Shown in pieces: positions 17,202 to 30,546 of a DNA stretch of 64,000 nt (position 1 is its first letter; each line of letters begins with the position of its first letter). Made by a program: the position numbers and the translations under genes. Below the pieces are notes generated by a model. It was given only the letters and a program-made list of their open reading frames with translations, was not told the origin of the DNA and did no database searches. The DNA comes from Iris pallida (lineage: Eukaryota; Streptophyta; Magnoliopsida; Asparagales; Iridaceae): assembly GCA_029216955.1 (NCBI GenBank), contig JANAVB010033216.1, positions 10,982,408-11,046,407 of the forward strand, read 5' to 3'.

Positions 17202-17584
17202 GTATAAAAGTATGAGGTATTTCTAATGGTAGTCACGGACTCTATAGAAAATCTAGGTATTACTTATTTAACGTTGACCATGTATTGACTATGTTTCATC
17301 AAGGCAGTAGGAGAGGTCTTGGTCAAGCATAGCAAAAATGAGTTGGTACATCGGGATTCCATTCATCGCATAACATGGCTACGAAGGAATACTGTTAAGG
17401 GACTTATGAAAGGCGGATTCGTGTACCAAGCGATGGGGACTACATAAAGGAGTAGAGACTTGTTTCATAAAGTTTGGTTTATAGTCCAAATTATAGCGAG
17501 ATGCATAGATGGGTTTAACTGAATCTTAATGGGTTCTCTAATTAGACGTCAATATTTGATTGAATGAAACATGGGTTTTAATCT
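17202..17584 (-). mobile_element. Element D internal region, middle part
   Basis: This 383-base stretch lies between the right end of A and the left end of C1 and is internal sequence of D. I see no gene, repeat or recognised motif in it. It ends with AATCT, the duplicated target of C1. Confidence 0.6.
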
Positions 17585-17864
17585 TGTAACACCCCAGTCC
17601 CAAAATACGTAGGACTAAGTACGTAGACATGCCAGCTGTATTCATACGAAATACATAGGTCTCGTATGAATACATAAGCTGTAAAATACAGTAATCCATG
17701 ACAAACCAAATCTCATCCACAATGAAAAGAAATATAATATAAAATGAACTTGAATATTTTTGGTACAATCGTTGGGCGGAGACAAAGTCCACTACCAACT
17801 ATCTCAATGAAAGAAATGTACATGAACCGAAGAATGGCAAGACGAACCAAGCGTAATCGTCTTC

Positions 17865-17963
17865 GAAAGAATGGAGAAGACCACGACCTTGGCTAGAATA
17901 CCTGCGGAAACATGAACACACACCTGGGGAAAAACCAGGTCCTCAGACGGACGTAGCAAGATA
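17865..17963 (-). promoter_or_regulatory. Group-2 conserved U5 block (C1)
   Basis: Read on the minus strand, the block contains ACGTCCGTCTGAGGACCTGG, which can form a GTCC/GGAC stem, then a CCAGGTGTGTGT phrase and GCAGGTATTCTAGCCAAGG. Close relatives occur at 23095-23193 (C1), 28625-28731 (D), 47082-47200 (H) and 52110-52230 (I). The role is unknown; RNA processing or polyadenylation is possible. Confidence 0.55.
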
Positions 17964-20096
17964 CAGGAAGAACAAGCTAACATGAACTGTCAAAAATATA
18001 AAATAATATATAAAAGACTATCCTAGACACAAATATGCAAAGGAGATTCTATCCGCCTATTGTGCAATTTAGAGGACAACTTTCATGCGCATGGGTGGGA
18101 TTTTAGGCAATGTGTACGTAACTGGCATCCAGTCATCTGTATCCGGCCGTAACGTCCAAAACGTCAGAGGGTATCTGCAAATATATTGCCACAGTTCCAT
18201 CCGGAGACTGTGGTTTACCTGTTTGGCTTCCCATACGCACTAGCGACTGTCCTCTCCCAATATTTCCTACACTGTTCAAGTCAGGTCCATGGCTCGTCCA
18301 GCTTTGTAACTGCTTGAGTCTCTAAAACCCTAGTCATAACAGTTACGATCATCTACCGTCACACGACTTTATAGATAGCTAGTCAATATGTCGTGCCCCT
18401 AGCAACATGTCTCCAACCGTGTAGTGTGAGTGTCACAGCCAAAGGAAGATATAAGGATATCCTCCATAAGAAGGTAGTCCGCTAACACTAAGTTAACATG
18501 CATAAAATAAAGTAACGACTAATAAAGTCCCTTGCAGCCAAGTGTGGCTTGGACGCGCAGTTTATAACAAATAAAAATAACAAATAAATAAATGCTGAAA
18601 ATAATAAGACAGTTAATTAGCAAGATATACTTGCCTGTTGCGACGCCTGGTGAGCTGCCTGGTGTGGTACAATACAGGTGGCACAAAGTTCGACTTCGGT
18701 GTTACAACTATGCATGGGAGCCTCTGATGATGGCACGGACAGTTCCATTGGGTTCGGGACGGTCGAATTAGTTAGGGTGGACAGGGGGTTGTGCAGAATT
18801 TGTGAGGGAACGAGGTTAATGGGTTGAGTCACTGTCGGAAGGATAATCGAAGGAATTTGATATATAAGAAGATATACATGATTTAGAAAATACTCGTAGT
18901 TCTTGAAAGAAAATATATATGTCCAAAAATTATTATTTTAAGGTCGGTAGTAAAAATCTTCTTAGGTCAAAACTATACTTTGCATAAAAATATTTTACAT
19001 AACGACTAGAAAATATGTATGAAAATTATAAACTATATTTTTATTACTAAAAATATGTTTTTAGATGAATACTAGTAAGTTATAATTTGAAAACTATTTA
19101 TTAGTAAAAATATGCTATCAAACAATTACCCGAAAAATAGAAAGTTGTTTTTAGAGCAAAATTGTAAGTTTTGTCAAAATACTATTTTAGGTTGAAACAT
19201 ATATTTTCATAAAAGTAATTTAGGTAAAACAAATAATTTTAAAATTTACTTAAGGCTAAACCTATATTTTTTTTGTCATATAAAATTTTGGTAAAAAAAT
19301 CCATATTATTATTATTATCTATTTAAAGAACGAGAAATATTTATAGAATATTTAAAACTATATTTTGCTAAATGATGATATTTATTTGAAAACTAAAAAA
19401 ATAGTTTTAGGACAAGCTCTAAGGTTGTCAGGGTATGTTTTTATGTAGAAAATCTATATTTTAAAATAGGCGAAATACTAAAACATTATAATTAGGGTTT
19501 ATAAGAATTTGAAATATTAATAAAAAGTTTAATGATAACCTTAATCTTAATAATAATAATAATAACAATAATAATAATTTACTACTGTTCTTCTCGAGAA
19601 CCAAAAGCATAACAAATCAAAAGAACAGAAGAGGGATCGAAAAAAAGAAGTTGGGGGAGAGAGAAGGAAGAGGAGTGGGAGTGGGAGTGGGAGTGGGAGG
19701 TGGTCCGGCGGCTCAGATCCGGCGGAGGGGCGGCACCGGAGTACGGGAAGCGGCGAAGTAGGGAAGACGGTTCCCTGTGCGGGCTCGACGACAAGGGCGG
19801 AGAGGCGGCACCGGCTCACGGTGGTCCTGGACTCGAGCGCAGGCGGGGGAAGGAGTCATCGCCGGCTGAGGCCGATCGACGGGAAGAGCGGGAGAAGGTC
19901 GGCGTGCCGGTGGGCTCACGGAGGCTGAGCGGCGAGAAAAAGGGTTTGGCGTTTGGGGGTGGTCGCAGCCGGCCGAAGGCGATGCCGGGCGCGGTGGCGC
20001 GACGGCGGACAGAGTGAGGGTGAAGGAAAGGACAAGGCGGAGGGATAGACTGGCGGTAGCACCGTGGCCGGTGAGGCGGAGAGGGTGAGTGGCTCA

Positions 20097-20714
20097 CTAT
20101 GGTCGGCGCGCGGCGGTTCGGCAGGAGGCAGGGCTCGCCTCGGGGACGCGGAGGCTGAGCGGTTCGCCGGAGCGGCGGTCGGAGGGGAAAAAGGGAAGGA
20201 AAGTCGGAGAGGGAGCGCTCAGGTGGTGGTCGCGGCGCCGTTCACGTGCGGCGGACGTCGGCGTCACCGGAAAGGTCAGGTGAGAGTCGAATTCCTTGCT
20301 GTTTAATTTGGGGAAATTTGGTGGCGGGTGTCGTTTTGCCGAGGTGGCCGGGGCGAGGTGGCTGGTCGTGGTGGCGGTGGTTTCACGCCGGAAAGTGGCA
20401 GCGAAGGTGGTTGATGGTGGGCGCGGCGGCGGTTTGTCGTCGGTTGGGGTGACGATTGGGTTGGCCCCTGGTTTTGGTGGTGGATGACGACTACGACGAG
20501 GTGGTCGTCGGTGATAGGTTGAAGGTGGTGGAGGTGATCCTGTGAAGGTGGCGAGAAGGCTGGTGTGTGTGGACATGGCCGAGGATGGGCTGGGATCGGT
20601 GATCGAGACGGGTTTAGGGTTATAGGCACGTGAATTATGTCGGGGTTTTGTCCGACACTGAGGAAATTGTATGTGTAAAAAAAATGGAATAAGACTTTGG
20701 ATGGACACAGACAC
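20097..20714 (-). other. Proline-rich open frame in LTR C1 leader
   Basis: The 205-codon frame starts about 70 bases after the TATA box and would lie in the transcript leader. It is rich in Pro, Thr, Ser, His and Arg, with no recognised domain. The partner LTR keeps a 163-codon version (25408-25899), and H (44828-45325) and I (61017-61640) have similar frames in the same place. Its sequence is GC-rich, unlike the AT-rich rest of the LTR. It could encode a leader peptide or simply be an open frame in a GC-rich untranslated exon. Confidence 0.3.
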
Positions 20715-20792
20715 GATGCACGGACTTGGAAGAATTTTGTTAGGGAATTTGTGAATGGTAGCAATTTATGGAGGAGTACCTGCCTATTTATA
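20611..20792 (-). promoter_or_regulatory. LTR C1 promoter: TATA box and downstream telobox
   Basis: On the minus strand TATAAATA is at 20785-20792, in the phrase CCTATAAATAGGCAGG. A telobox-like ACCCTAAACC follows in the leader near 20611-20620. The partner LTR has the same TATA box at 25970-25977. Confidence 0.65.
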
Positions 20793-22159
20793 GGATGTGG
20801 GAATTCTCAGTTTGATATGGACTAGGAAAAGATTTAAACCCAATTAGATAATTGCTACTAATAAATTTAAATCTAAATTCAAATCTAATTCCCTATCAAA
20901 ATCCAATTTAAACCCAATTAAATCTAATTAAAAAAATTTTAGTTTAAAATTAGATAAAGTAAATCAAATTTCAAAATATAGATATTATTTTAAGTAAATT
21001 CATAGAATCAAATCAAGATTTAAATCGCCATAATAATTCAAAAATGTATTTTCCAAAATACCTATAATAATAATTTCGAAAATAATAAATATTTAAATAT
21101 CTTTTTGAATAATAAAATATTAATTTTAATAAATTTCAAAAATTATATTTTTATTTAAAAGAGACAAATAAATAATTACGAAATATTTGTATGCACAAAT
21201 AATACATACATGCTTTTCCTAGTATATATTAAAATATTATTTATGATTAATAATTGCTAAAAAAAGGCTTTTTATAGTAAGAATAATAATTATATAATAT
21301 TTTGAAAGGGTATAATAAAATAAAAATATTTTTCTAAAAATATGTACGCTCGCACATATTCGCACTCGTCGAGCAATTTCGAAAAAATAAAATTTCGTAC
21401 GCGACGTATAATACGACTATGCGATGTACAATACAAAATATTAAATCAATACCAAATTTAAAAATAAAAAAAAAATAGTAGAAATTTAGGGGTTTTACAT
21501 CATACCCAACTTACAAGAATTTCGTCCTCGAAATTAAGAATAAGTAGGGGGGGTGAGAAGATACAAGGGTGCGATCAAATTGTTGGATGGGACAAGAAAA
21601 CAACATTTAACACAAACATGCATTACGGAATCGTGATTTAGATAAATACGAAAATAATGCACGGATATGGTAATGGATGAGGGTCGCTAGTTAATGCAAG
21701 ATAGAAAAGGATTTAAGGGTTAGGAAATGAAGGTAAAGTAGTTAGAGAGCAAGGTACATGTTTCCTTAGAGTGAAGTCACGCGTCTAGGTTTAGGGGTGG
21801 TTAAGGAAATAATTCTAGTTATTTCTAATTTCAAATGATTAGAGATCACGATCAAGGGTCGAAGGATAGGGCGAATAACTCTAGCGAGGTTGTAACACAT
21901 GGCTTGGTTGATGGTCACTATAACTATTATGGTCATAGGGGAAACACTTGGTGTCTATCTATCTAGTTCGAGTGTTCCGTCTTTCCAATTTAAGTGAAAG
22001 ACAAAACGAATAAGAGTTCGAAGGAGATGTTTATTGAATACGAACACGTGGTTCAAAGACGACTGAATAAATTCAAAAGAGAATTGCCAAGGCAGACGTG
22101 GATGAGATTCTAGAGAGCAAGCTTAACTATATCTCCACCCACGTATAACAATAAATAAA

Positions 22160-22290
22160 AGCGAACCAAAGCGCACTCGGTTGATCAGACCATCATGCAC
22201 CGGTTCTGACTAGACGATATGTTAGTGGACATGCCCAAATAACATATGTCTTGAAACAAGCTTGATAAAAGAATAAGCTTGCAAAAACTA
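22160..22290 (-). ncRNA. Conserved internal module M1 (C1 copy)
   Basis: This block contains GGTTGATCAGACCAT, then ACCGGTTCTGAC, ATATGTTAGTGGACATGCCC, and a hairpin CAAGCTT/AAGCTTG at 22257-22281. Copies occur in D (27601-27735), I (63195-63325) and, on the plus strand, G (55388-55515). It lies about 500 bases downstream of the primer-binding site in sense direction, where retroviral packaging signals lie. It is part of the element RNA, not a separate gene. Confidence 0.5.
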
Positions 22291-22744
22291 GGCTACGTTT
22301 AGCATCATTAGTCAAGATGGTAAAAACATAGGCACGTGAGATAAATATTGAAAGAGACTAGAATTAGTTCGAACTCCTTAAGAATCTAAGTCTTGTTTGG
22401 TGCCTATACAGTCGACCTATTGTATCCTTATTTAAGGCTTTGGTCGACCAATAAGGTACGGTCCTTAAAAATTTATAGTCTAGGCAATCCACTTAGTATC
22501 TACTATAATGAGTCATAAGGACAAAGTCTTAGGCTAGGTCATGAGGCATTCTACCCAACTTACAAGATCTAAACTAGTAGGGAGATGGAATAATGGGTCA
22601 TGTCCACCTAGTATGGGTTACCCTATTAATCTCTATCAAGCATGAAAGAAGGGCACGAATCACGATAGAAGGGATCAAACAAGATGCAACTCAAGGAGAA
22701 GGCGGTCAAGTATGTGGATGAGATCCTAGACTCTAATCCTATAC

Positions 22745-22805
22745 GCAGGCTTGCTTGGTACGGTAAAGTAACCAAACAATTTATCTTGACCTGCATGGGC
22801 CACCA
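22745..22805 (-). promoter_or_regulatory. Primer-binding site and hairpin of C1
   Basis: The minus-strand site TGGTGGCCCATGCAGGTC occupies 22788-22805. Downstream in sense, TTGGT and ACCAA (22755-22759 and 22771-22775 on the plus strand) form a stem, and GCCTGC (22745-22750) can pair with GCAGGT of the site. Confidence 0.75.
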
Positions 22806-22814
22806 CAAAAACAT

Positions 22815-25800
22815 GTAACGCCCCAGTCCCAAAATACGTAGGACTAAGTACGTAGACATGCCAGCTGTATTCATACGAAATACATAGGTCTCGTATGAAT
22901 ACATAAGATGTAAAATGCAGTAATCCATGACAAACTAAATCTCATCCACAATGAAAAGAAATATAATATAAAATAAACTTGAATATTTTTGGTACAATCG
23001 TTGGACGGAGACAAAGTCCACTACCAACTATCTCAATGAAAGAAATGTACATGAACCGAAGAATGGCAAGACGAACCAAGCGTAATCGTCTTCGAAAGAA
23101 TGGAGAAGACCACGGCCTTGGCTAGAATACCTGCGGAAACATGAACACACACCTAGGGAAAAACCAGGTCCTCAGACGGACGTAGCAAGATACAAGAAGA
23201 AAAAGCTAATATGAACTGTCAGAAATATAAAATAATATATAAAAGACTATCCTAGACACAAATATGCAAAGGAGATTCTATCCGCCTATTGTACAATTTA
23301 GAGGACAACTTTCATGCGCATGGGTGGGATTTTAGGCTATGTGTACGTAACTGGCATCCAGTCATCTGTATCCGGCCGAAACGTCCAAAACGTCAGAGGG
23401 TATCTGCAAATATATCGCCACAGTTCCATCCGGAGACTGTGGTTTACCTGTTTGGCTTCCCATACGCACTAGCGACTGTCCTCCCCCAATATTTCCCACA
23501 CTGTTCAAGTCATGTCCATGGCTCGTCCAGCTTTGTAACTGCTTGAGTCTCTAAAACCCTAGTCATAACAGTTACGATCATCTACCGTCACACGATTTTA
23601 GAGATAGCTAGTCAATATGTCGTGCCCCTAGCAACATGTCTCCAACCGTGTAGTGTGAGTGTCACAGCCAAAGGAAGATATAAGGATATCCTCCATAAGA
23701 AGGTAGTCCGCTAACACTAAGTTAACATGCATAAAATAAAGTAACGACTAATAAAGTCGGTTGCAGCCAAGTGTGGCTTGGACGCACAGTTTATAATAAA
23801 TAAAAATAACAAATAAATAAATGCTGAAAATAATAAGACAGTTAATTAGTAAGGTATACTTGCCTGTTGCGACGCCTGGTGAGCTACCTGGTGTTGTACA
23901 ATATAGGTGGCACAAAGTTCGACTTCAGTGTTACAACTATGCATGGGAGCCTCTGATGATGGCACGGACAGTTCCATTGGGTTCGGGAGGGTCGAATTAG
24001 TTAGGGTGGACCGGGGGTTGTATAGAATTTGTGAGGGAACGAGGTTAATGGGTTGAGTCACCGTCGGAAGGATAATCGAAGGAATTTGATATATAAGAAG
24101 ATATACATGATTTAGAAAATACTCGTAGTTCTTGAAAGAAAATATATATGTCCAAAAATTATTATTTTAAGGTAGGTAGTAAAAATCTTCTTAGGTCAAA
24201 ACTATACTTTGCCTAAAAATATTTTACATAACTACTAGAAAATATATATAAAAAATTTAAACTATATTTTTATTACTAAAAATATGTTTTTAGATGAATA
24301 CTAGTAAGTTATAATTTGAAAACTATTTATTAGTAAAAATATTCTATCAAACAATTACCCGAAAAATAGAAAGTTGTTTTTAGAGCAAAATTGAAAGTTT
24401 TGTCAAAATACTATTTTAGGTTGAAACATATATTTTCATAAAAGTAATTTAGGTAAAACAAATAATTTTAAAATTCCATATTATTATTATCTATTTAAAG
24501 ATCGAGAAATATTTATAGAATATTTAAAACTATATTTTGCTAAATGATGATATTTATTTGAAAAATAAAGAAATAGTTTTAGGACAAGCTCTAAGGTTGT
24601 CAGGATATGTTTTTATGTAGAAAATCTATATTTTAAAATAGGCGAAATACTAAAACATTATAATTAGGGTTTATAAGAATTTGAAATATTAATAAAAAGT
24701 TTCATGATAACCTTAATCTTATTAATAATAATAATAAACAAAGTTTATAATAATAATAATAATAATAATAATTTACTACTGTTCTTCTTGAGAACCAAAA
24801 GCATAACAAATCAAAAGAACAGAAGAGGGATCGAAAAAAAAGAAGTTGGGGGAGAGAGAAGGAAGAGGAGTGAGAGTGGGAGTGGGAGGTGGTCCAGTGG
24901 CTCAGATCCGGCGGAGGGGCGGCACCGGAGTACGGGAAACGGCGAGGTAGGGAAGACGGTTCCCTGTGCGGGCTCGACGACAAGGGCGGAGAGGCAGCGC
25001 CGGCTCGCGGTGGTCCTGGACTCGAGCGCAGGCAGGAGAAGGAGTCATCGCCGGCTGAGGCCGATCGACGGGAAGAGCGAGAGAAGGTCGGCGTGCCGGT
25101 GGGCTCACGGAGGCTGAGCAGCAAAAAAATGGGTTTGGCGTTTGGGGGTGGTCGCAGCCGGCCGGAGGCGATGTCGGGCGCGGTGGCGCGACGGCGGACG
25201 GAGTTAGAGTGAAGGAAAGGAGAGGGCGGAGGGATCGACCAGCGGTGGCGCCGTGGCCGGTGAGGCGGAGAGGGTGAGCGGCTCACCATGGTCGGCGCGC
25301 GGTGGTTCGGCAGGAGGAAGGGCTCGCCTCGGGGACGCGGAGGCTGAGCGGTTCGCCGGAGCGGCGGTTGGAGGGGGAAAAGGGAAGGGAAGTCGGAGAG
25401 GGAGCGCTCAGGTGGTGGTCGCGGCGCCACGTACGGCGGACGTCGGCATCACCGGAAAGGTCAGGTGAGAGTCGAATTCCTTGCTGTTTAATTTGGAGAA
25501 ATTTGGTGGCGGGTGTCGTTTTGCCGAGGTGGCCGAGGCGAGGAGGCTGGTCGTGGTGGCGGTGGTTTTATGTCGGAAAGTGGCAGCGAAGGTGGTTGAT
25601 GGTGGGCGCGGCGACGGTTTGTCGCCGGTTGGGTTAACGGTTGGGTTGGCCCCTGGTTTTGGTGGTGGATGACGACTACGGCGAGGTGGTCGTCGGTGAT
25701 AGGTTGAAGGTGGTGGAGGTAATCCTGTGAAGGTGGCGAGAAGGCTGGTGTGTGTGGACAAGGTCGAGGATGGGCTGGGATCGGTGATCGAGACGGGTTT

Positions 25801-26689
25801 AGGGTTATAGGCACGTGAATTGTGTCGGGGTTTTGTCTGACACGGAGGAAATTGTATGTGTAAAAAAAATGGAATAAGACTTTGGATGGACACAGACACG
25901 ATGCACGGACTTGGAAGAATTTTGTTGGAGAATTTGTGAATGGTAGCAATTTATGGAGGAGTACCTGCCTATTTATAGGATGTGGGAATTCCCAGTTTGA
26001 TATGGACTAGAAAAAGATTTAAACCCAATTAGATAATTGCTACTAACAAATTTAAATATAAATTCAAATCTAATTCCCTATCCAAATCCAATTTAAACCC
26101 AATTAAATCTAATTAAAAAAAATTTAGTTTAAAATTAGATAAAGTAAATCAAATTTCAAAATATAGATATTATTTTAAATAAATTCATAGAATCAAATCA
26201 AGATTTAAATCGCAATAATAATTCAAAAATGTATTTTCCAAAATACCTATAATAATAATTTCGAAAATAATAAATATTTAAATATCTTTTTGAATAATAA
26301 AATATTAATTTTAATAAATTTCAAAAATTATATTTTTATTTAAAAGAGACAAATAAATAATTACGAAATATTTGTATGCACAAATAATGCTACATGCTTT
26401 TCCTAGTATATATTAAAATATTATTTATGATTAATAATTGCTAAAAAAAGGCTTTTTATAGCAAGAATAATAATTATATAATATTTTGAAAGGGTATAAT
26501 AAAATAAAAATGTTTTTCTAAAAATATGTACGCTCGTACATATTCGCACTCGTCGAGCAATTTCGAAAAAATAAAATTTCGTACGCGACGTATAATACGA
26601 CTATGCGACGTACAATACAAAATATTAAATCAATACCAAATTTACAAATAAAAAATAAAAAAAAATAGTAGAAATTTAAGGGTTTTACA
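22815..26689 (-). repeat. Element C1 5' LTR (3875 bp)
   Basis: It is collinear with 17585-21499 and differs by scattered substitutions and small gaps, for example a missing piece near 24475. It carries the same TATA box (25970-25977), proline-rich frame (25408-25899) and U5 block (23095-23193). The high similarity of the pair suggests a younger insertion than A. Confidence 0.9.
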
Positions 26690-26734
26690 AATCTATACTG
26701 GCAGGTCAAGATGCCATAAAATCAATCTTAACTA

Positions 26735-27082
26735 TTCTTATTAGGTTACCTAGAATAGGTTCAACTCAAGTGGGTAGGCTAATAGCCAGTCGGGTTAGTT
26801 AACTAGGTTCCTAAAGCCCAGTAATGAGCCTTCTGTGACTTTTGTGTTTAATTAGCCCAAGGAGACTCAATTGAGTGGCACACCAGTGACATATGCATAG
26901 TGGGCTTCGAGCAGGTCACAATCATATATTAGGTCGAAATAGGGTACAAATAAATATGTTTTAGTGGGACATGATATGTCTATATAAAGGTGGAGTTTCT
27001 TATGTCTTGTATGTAAAATTTGTGGGAAGGTAACAACTGGTCTCATGCTCTGAATATCAATGTCACAGTTAGGGACTAATTA
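26735..27082 (-). ncRNA. Conserved internal modules M2/M3 (D copy)
   Basis: The part at 26930-27082 shares TTTTAGTGGGACATG and AAGGTGGAGTTTCTTATG-like phrases with I (63780-63900), and on the opposite strand with G (56058-56290) and H (48912-49132). The part at 26735-26930 matches G only. No frame is conserved, so the conserved element is probably RNA or DNA sequence, not protein. Confidence 0.45.
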
Positions 27083-27600
27083 TCGCCCCAATGGAAACTA
27101 CTTAACCTAATCAATCGATAATACTAGTATATCCTGACATTTAGAAGGCTTATAATCTACTCACACTAGAGGCTAAGGCACGGTTTTTGGATTAATGAGG
27201 TTAGATTTTTTTTTTCAAAGTCATGATATTGTACCTCGACTCTTGGTTATAAAAGAATACTACACGATGTAATAGATAATGTGATATGGTAGATATGTAT
27301 CAGTTTGGAAGGTGGTTCTTCGATTTCGAATAGATGGAAAGGATTGTGTATATATAGCCTTCATGGCTATTGGTGGTATGGCAAAATAAGGGGAACATTC
27401 TGGGTATTCTTTCGGCAATTAGGAGCATTTGATTTTCGACAATAAGTAAAAGCGAAAAACAATAAAGAGTTCAAGGGAGAGGGAATCAATACGAATACGG
27501 GATTCTAAGGGTGATTGAATAATTCAAACAGAGTTATCAAAGTAGTTGTAGATGAGATCTTAAATATATTTATATCTTAATCCAGTAGGGTAACCATATA

Positions 27601-27735
27601 AAGAGCGAACCAAATGCACTAAGGTTGATCAGACCATAATACACTGATTCTAATTAGGCAATATTTTAGTGGACGTCCCCAAATAAACACATATCCCGAA
27701 CAAGCTTGATAAAGAATAAGCTTGCAAAACTAGGC
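27601..27735 (-). ncRNA. Conserved internal module M1 (D copy)
   Basis: It holds GGTTGATCAGACCAT and the hairpin CAAGCTT/AAGCTTG at 27701-27724 with a 10-base loop, as in C1. The sense distance to the primer-binding site is about 575 bases. Confidence 0.5.
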
Positions 27736-28254
27736 TGTAATAGCGGCATCCATCATGGTAGTGTAACATATAAGCACGGGGGATAATGATGAAAGCAGTT
27801 ATAAATAGTTCAAGTTTCACAACAATCTAAGTCGTGTCCGGTGTTCCTGTTTATATAGTCGTCCTACTGTCTCTTGTATCAGGTCTTGGTTGACCAATGG
27901 GGCATGGCTACTAAATCTCTATTCTAGGTAACTATACCTTCCTACACTAGCATATATTCAGTGTCACCCAGTTATACTTCATTAATGAGTTACAAGGACA
28001 CTGGGTGGTAGGCTGCGATGTATACTACCCAACTTATAAGAGTCAACTACTAAGGTGATTGGGCAATATAACACGTATAACTAGTATAATTCATCTTCCT
28101 AACCTTTCTATCAAGCACAAAGGAAAAAGATATGGTTCACGGTGGGAAGTAATCAAGTAGAAGAAAATCAAGGTAGTCAACCAAGAGTTCGAAATTGGAT
28201 ATCAAGGGAGGAGAACAAGCTTATGGATGAGATTCCTATATCCTAATCCTATAA

Positions 28255-28316
28255 GCAGGCTCACATCGGTACAGTAACATAACCGAAGTAATAAACTAGA
28301 CCTGCATGGGCCACCA
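28255..28316 (-). promoter_or_regulatory. Primer-binding site and hairpin of D
   Basis: TGGTGGCCCATGCAGGTC is at 28299-28316 on the minus strand. TCGGT (28266-28270) and ACCGA (28282-28286) form a stem, and GCCTGC (28255-28260) closes the structure. Confidence 0.75.
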
Positions 28317-28324
28317 TAAAAACA

Positions 28325-30546
28325 TGTAATGCTCCAGTCCCAAAATACTTATGACTAAGTACATAAACATGCCAGCTGCATACATACGAAGTATACTCCA
28401 ATATATGGAATCCTTGTATGTATACATAAGCTGTAAAATACAGTAAAACTATGACAACTAAATCTCATCCACAAAATAAAATAATAATAATATAAATCAA
28501 CTATAAAATTTGTCATTTATACATGTAGTTGGGCGGAGACAAATCCACTACCAACCATTTTAAATGAGAGAAAATATACAAGGAAAGGATGGATAAAATA
28601 GCATGACGAACCAAGAGCAATCTTCTTCGAAGGAATGGAGAAGATCACGGCCTTGGCTAGAACACCTAAGAAAAGTCACAAAGCACACACCTAGAGAGAT
28701 CACCAGGTCCTCAGAAGGACGTAACAAGATACCAAAAAAATACCATGCCGTATAAACTGTAATATATAATAGAAAATAAAGTGATGCATGTAATATGGTT
28801 CCTAACCATTCTACTGTGAACAAGCAGTTGAGATACAATCCTTCGACGCATGAGCCTTGGCTGATAATAGGATCCAGTATAGTCCCCTCTTGGGCACCAG
28901 TGACCAAGCGCATAACGTTCAAGAATGTCAGTGGCCAACCTGAGGGGGTAAGCATACCCGTATCTCCAGCGGAGCTTCCGGGTTACAAGGAAAATTGTAA
29001 TAGATGCCCATACGTCAGGTACTGTTCTTCCCACCCAATTCCTAGTATCTTTATATCCATGACTAATATGAACCTCTAGTACCCGCCAAGTCTACCAGCA
29101 TACAATTCTATTAGTATTTACTTCTATCCGTCGCAAGCCTCAGACGTATTAGTGGCCAACCGAGTACGCGAGTACGTGTAGTACATGTGACTCACAACAA
29201 GTGATAAAGTATGTATCAAGGCCGTATGAGATATACCAATACCTTATTATCAATGGGTGGTCACTAGGCTAACTCAATGTAAGAGAATAAAACAAAACAA
29301 GTAAAACGACCGATATAGTCATTTGTACCCAAGTTTGACTTGGATGCACAATGATATAATACTAACAATAGATAAGTAATACTGAATATAAATAACTGAA
29401 AATAAAATAAGGTAAATCACAGAGTAAAGTGGCAAGGTATCTTGCCTGGTGGTACGGGAATGGCAACTCCAATAGTCACAAGCGTCAACAAAAGAAAGTC
29501 ACAATCCACGAATGGCTTCGGATGCTGAAACAAACAGCAAGAAAATCCTGGTGTAAAAGATATATCTAGGAAACGCGTGTCGAAAAGTCCAATTCTAGAA
29601 TAGGGGAAAATCATAATTTTGGGTCAAAATGATGTCCGCTATTGGACCCGTTTTGTACTGAAAAATGTGCTGCTATCTATGGTCTCTAAAGTCATCAAAC
29701 TATACGACTCCGGATTCGGTTTGATGAGACAAACTCAACGGTATGTCCAGTTTTGGATCCCGATGAGCCGTGTACAAAATCGACCATAGGATCGGGTCGC
29801 GAGCCCGCCAAAAAGTTGTTCCGGTCGACCTTCCCAGAATCGGACCAAACTTGGCATACAAGACTAAAAAATCGATACGGTTCTGTTGGCACAAATTTAT
29901 TATTGAACCGTCGACTGTACACGAAGTTATGACTTAATTTGTAAAGAGGTCGATACAGTGAATTTCGACGGATATGTATCAAATTCGTCATGCACACGCA
30001 ACCAATTTGATTTCCGTCAAAGCCCACACGTCTTCAACGTTGATACGTACCTTTTGATGCATTCGGTTCGCGACCACATCGTCCGGATTGTCGGGACGGA
30101 CTCCGTACCGGGGTATTTTCTTAAAATTTCTATTATTCGAAACAGGTTTTACCAAAACTTTGCAAAAGATTTACGTGTTGTATAATGGACGTAAGGTGAA
30201 TCGATGAAAAAGCTTTTTACACTCTTATAGGTTGACTACAAATTTGTTCAAACAGAAATTTGAAACTGTCGACAGATTGGAAAGGAATCACCTTCATAAT
30301 TAGGGTTCCAAAGCAGTTTTTAGTTTTCTGTCGTTGTGGCTTTTCCTCGAATTCCAAAAATTTTCACAATTAATCCAGCAAAATAAAACAGATCTATTTG
30401 AAGGGGTTTGAGGGTTGTCAACTAGACTATCTTAGAAATTTACGGATCGAGAAACCGTTAAGTGTAATGAAAGAAAATCGACGACGAACGGGGGTACTTG
30501 ACTTGATCGCTTCTGCTATTGTCAGTGCCCCATCCCGCACGGGTGG
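28325..30546 (-). repeat. Element D 5' LTR, interrupted by element B
   Basis: It begins TGTAATGCTCCAGTCCC, the reverse of a group-2 LTR end, and carries the U5 block (28625-28731) with acceptor TTTCTTAG|GTGTTC at 28666. The part 29640-30110 matches the leader of G (53440-53960) in sense. At 30546 it is cut by the B LTR; the remainder of D is not found after B. Confidence 0.8.

Larger units (their letters stand above)
17585..21499 (-). repeat. Element C1 3' LTR (3915 bp)
   Basis: On the minus strand the order is: TGTAAAACCC start, AT-rich U3, TATA box (20785-20792), a GC-rich leader with a proline-rich frame (20097-20714), an AT-rich stretch (18840-19580, including a TAA/AAT microsatellite), and a conserved U5 block (17865-17963) before the GTTACA end. 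A candidate acceptor, TTCCGCAG|GTATTC, lies at 17902. A matching donor could not be chosen with confidence. Confidence 0.9.
21500..22814 (-). mobile_element. Element C1 internal region (noncoding, 1315 bp)
   Basis: From right to left (sense) it has the primer-binding site (22788-22805), a small hairpin, a stretch similar to the start of the H internal region, the conserved hairpin module (22160-22290), and the pre-PPT hairpin (21518-21535). The longest frames are short and show no retroelement domain. The length is far too small for gag-pol. Confidence 0.85.
17580..26694 (-). mobile_element. Element C1, noncoding large-LTR retrotransposon, duplication AATCT
   Basis: Two closely similar LTRs (17585-21499 and 22815-26689) surround only 1315 bases. 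AATCT flanks both ends exactly. On the minus strand each LTR starts TGTAAAACCC and ends GTTACA. The internal part holds a primer-binding site, a conserved hairpin module and the pre-PPT hairpin, but no gag or pol. It is therefore a non-autonomous LARD-like element that needs outside proteins. It inserted into D internal sequence. Confidence 0.92.
26695..28324 (-). mobile_element. Element D internal region, proximal part
   Basis: In sense (right to left) it holds the primer-binding site (28299-28316), hairpin, module M1 (27601-27735), module M2 (26930-27082) and a block (26735-26930) matching G 56340-56530 in the opposite orientation. No gag or pol is present. Confidence 0.75.

Noticed and set aside
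28795..29079. 94-codon frame in LTR D as a gene
   Set aside because: It runs against the sense of the LTR across the U5 region, and related LTRs do not conserve it.
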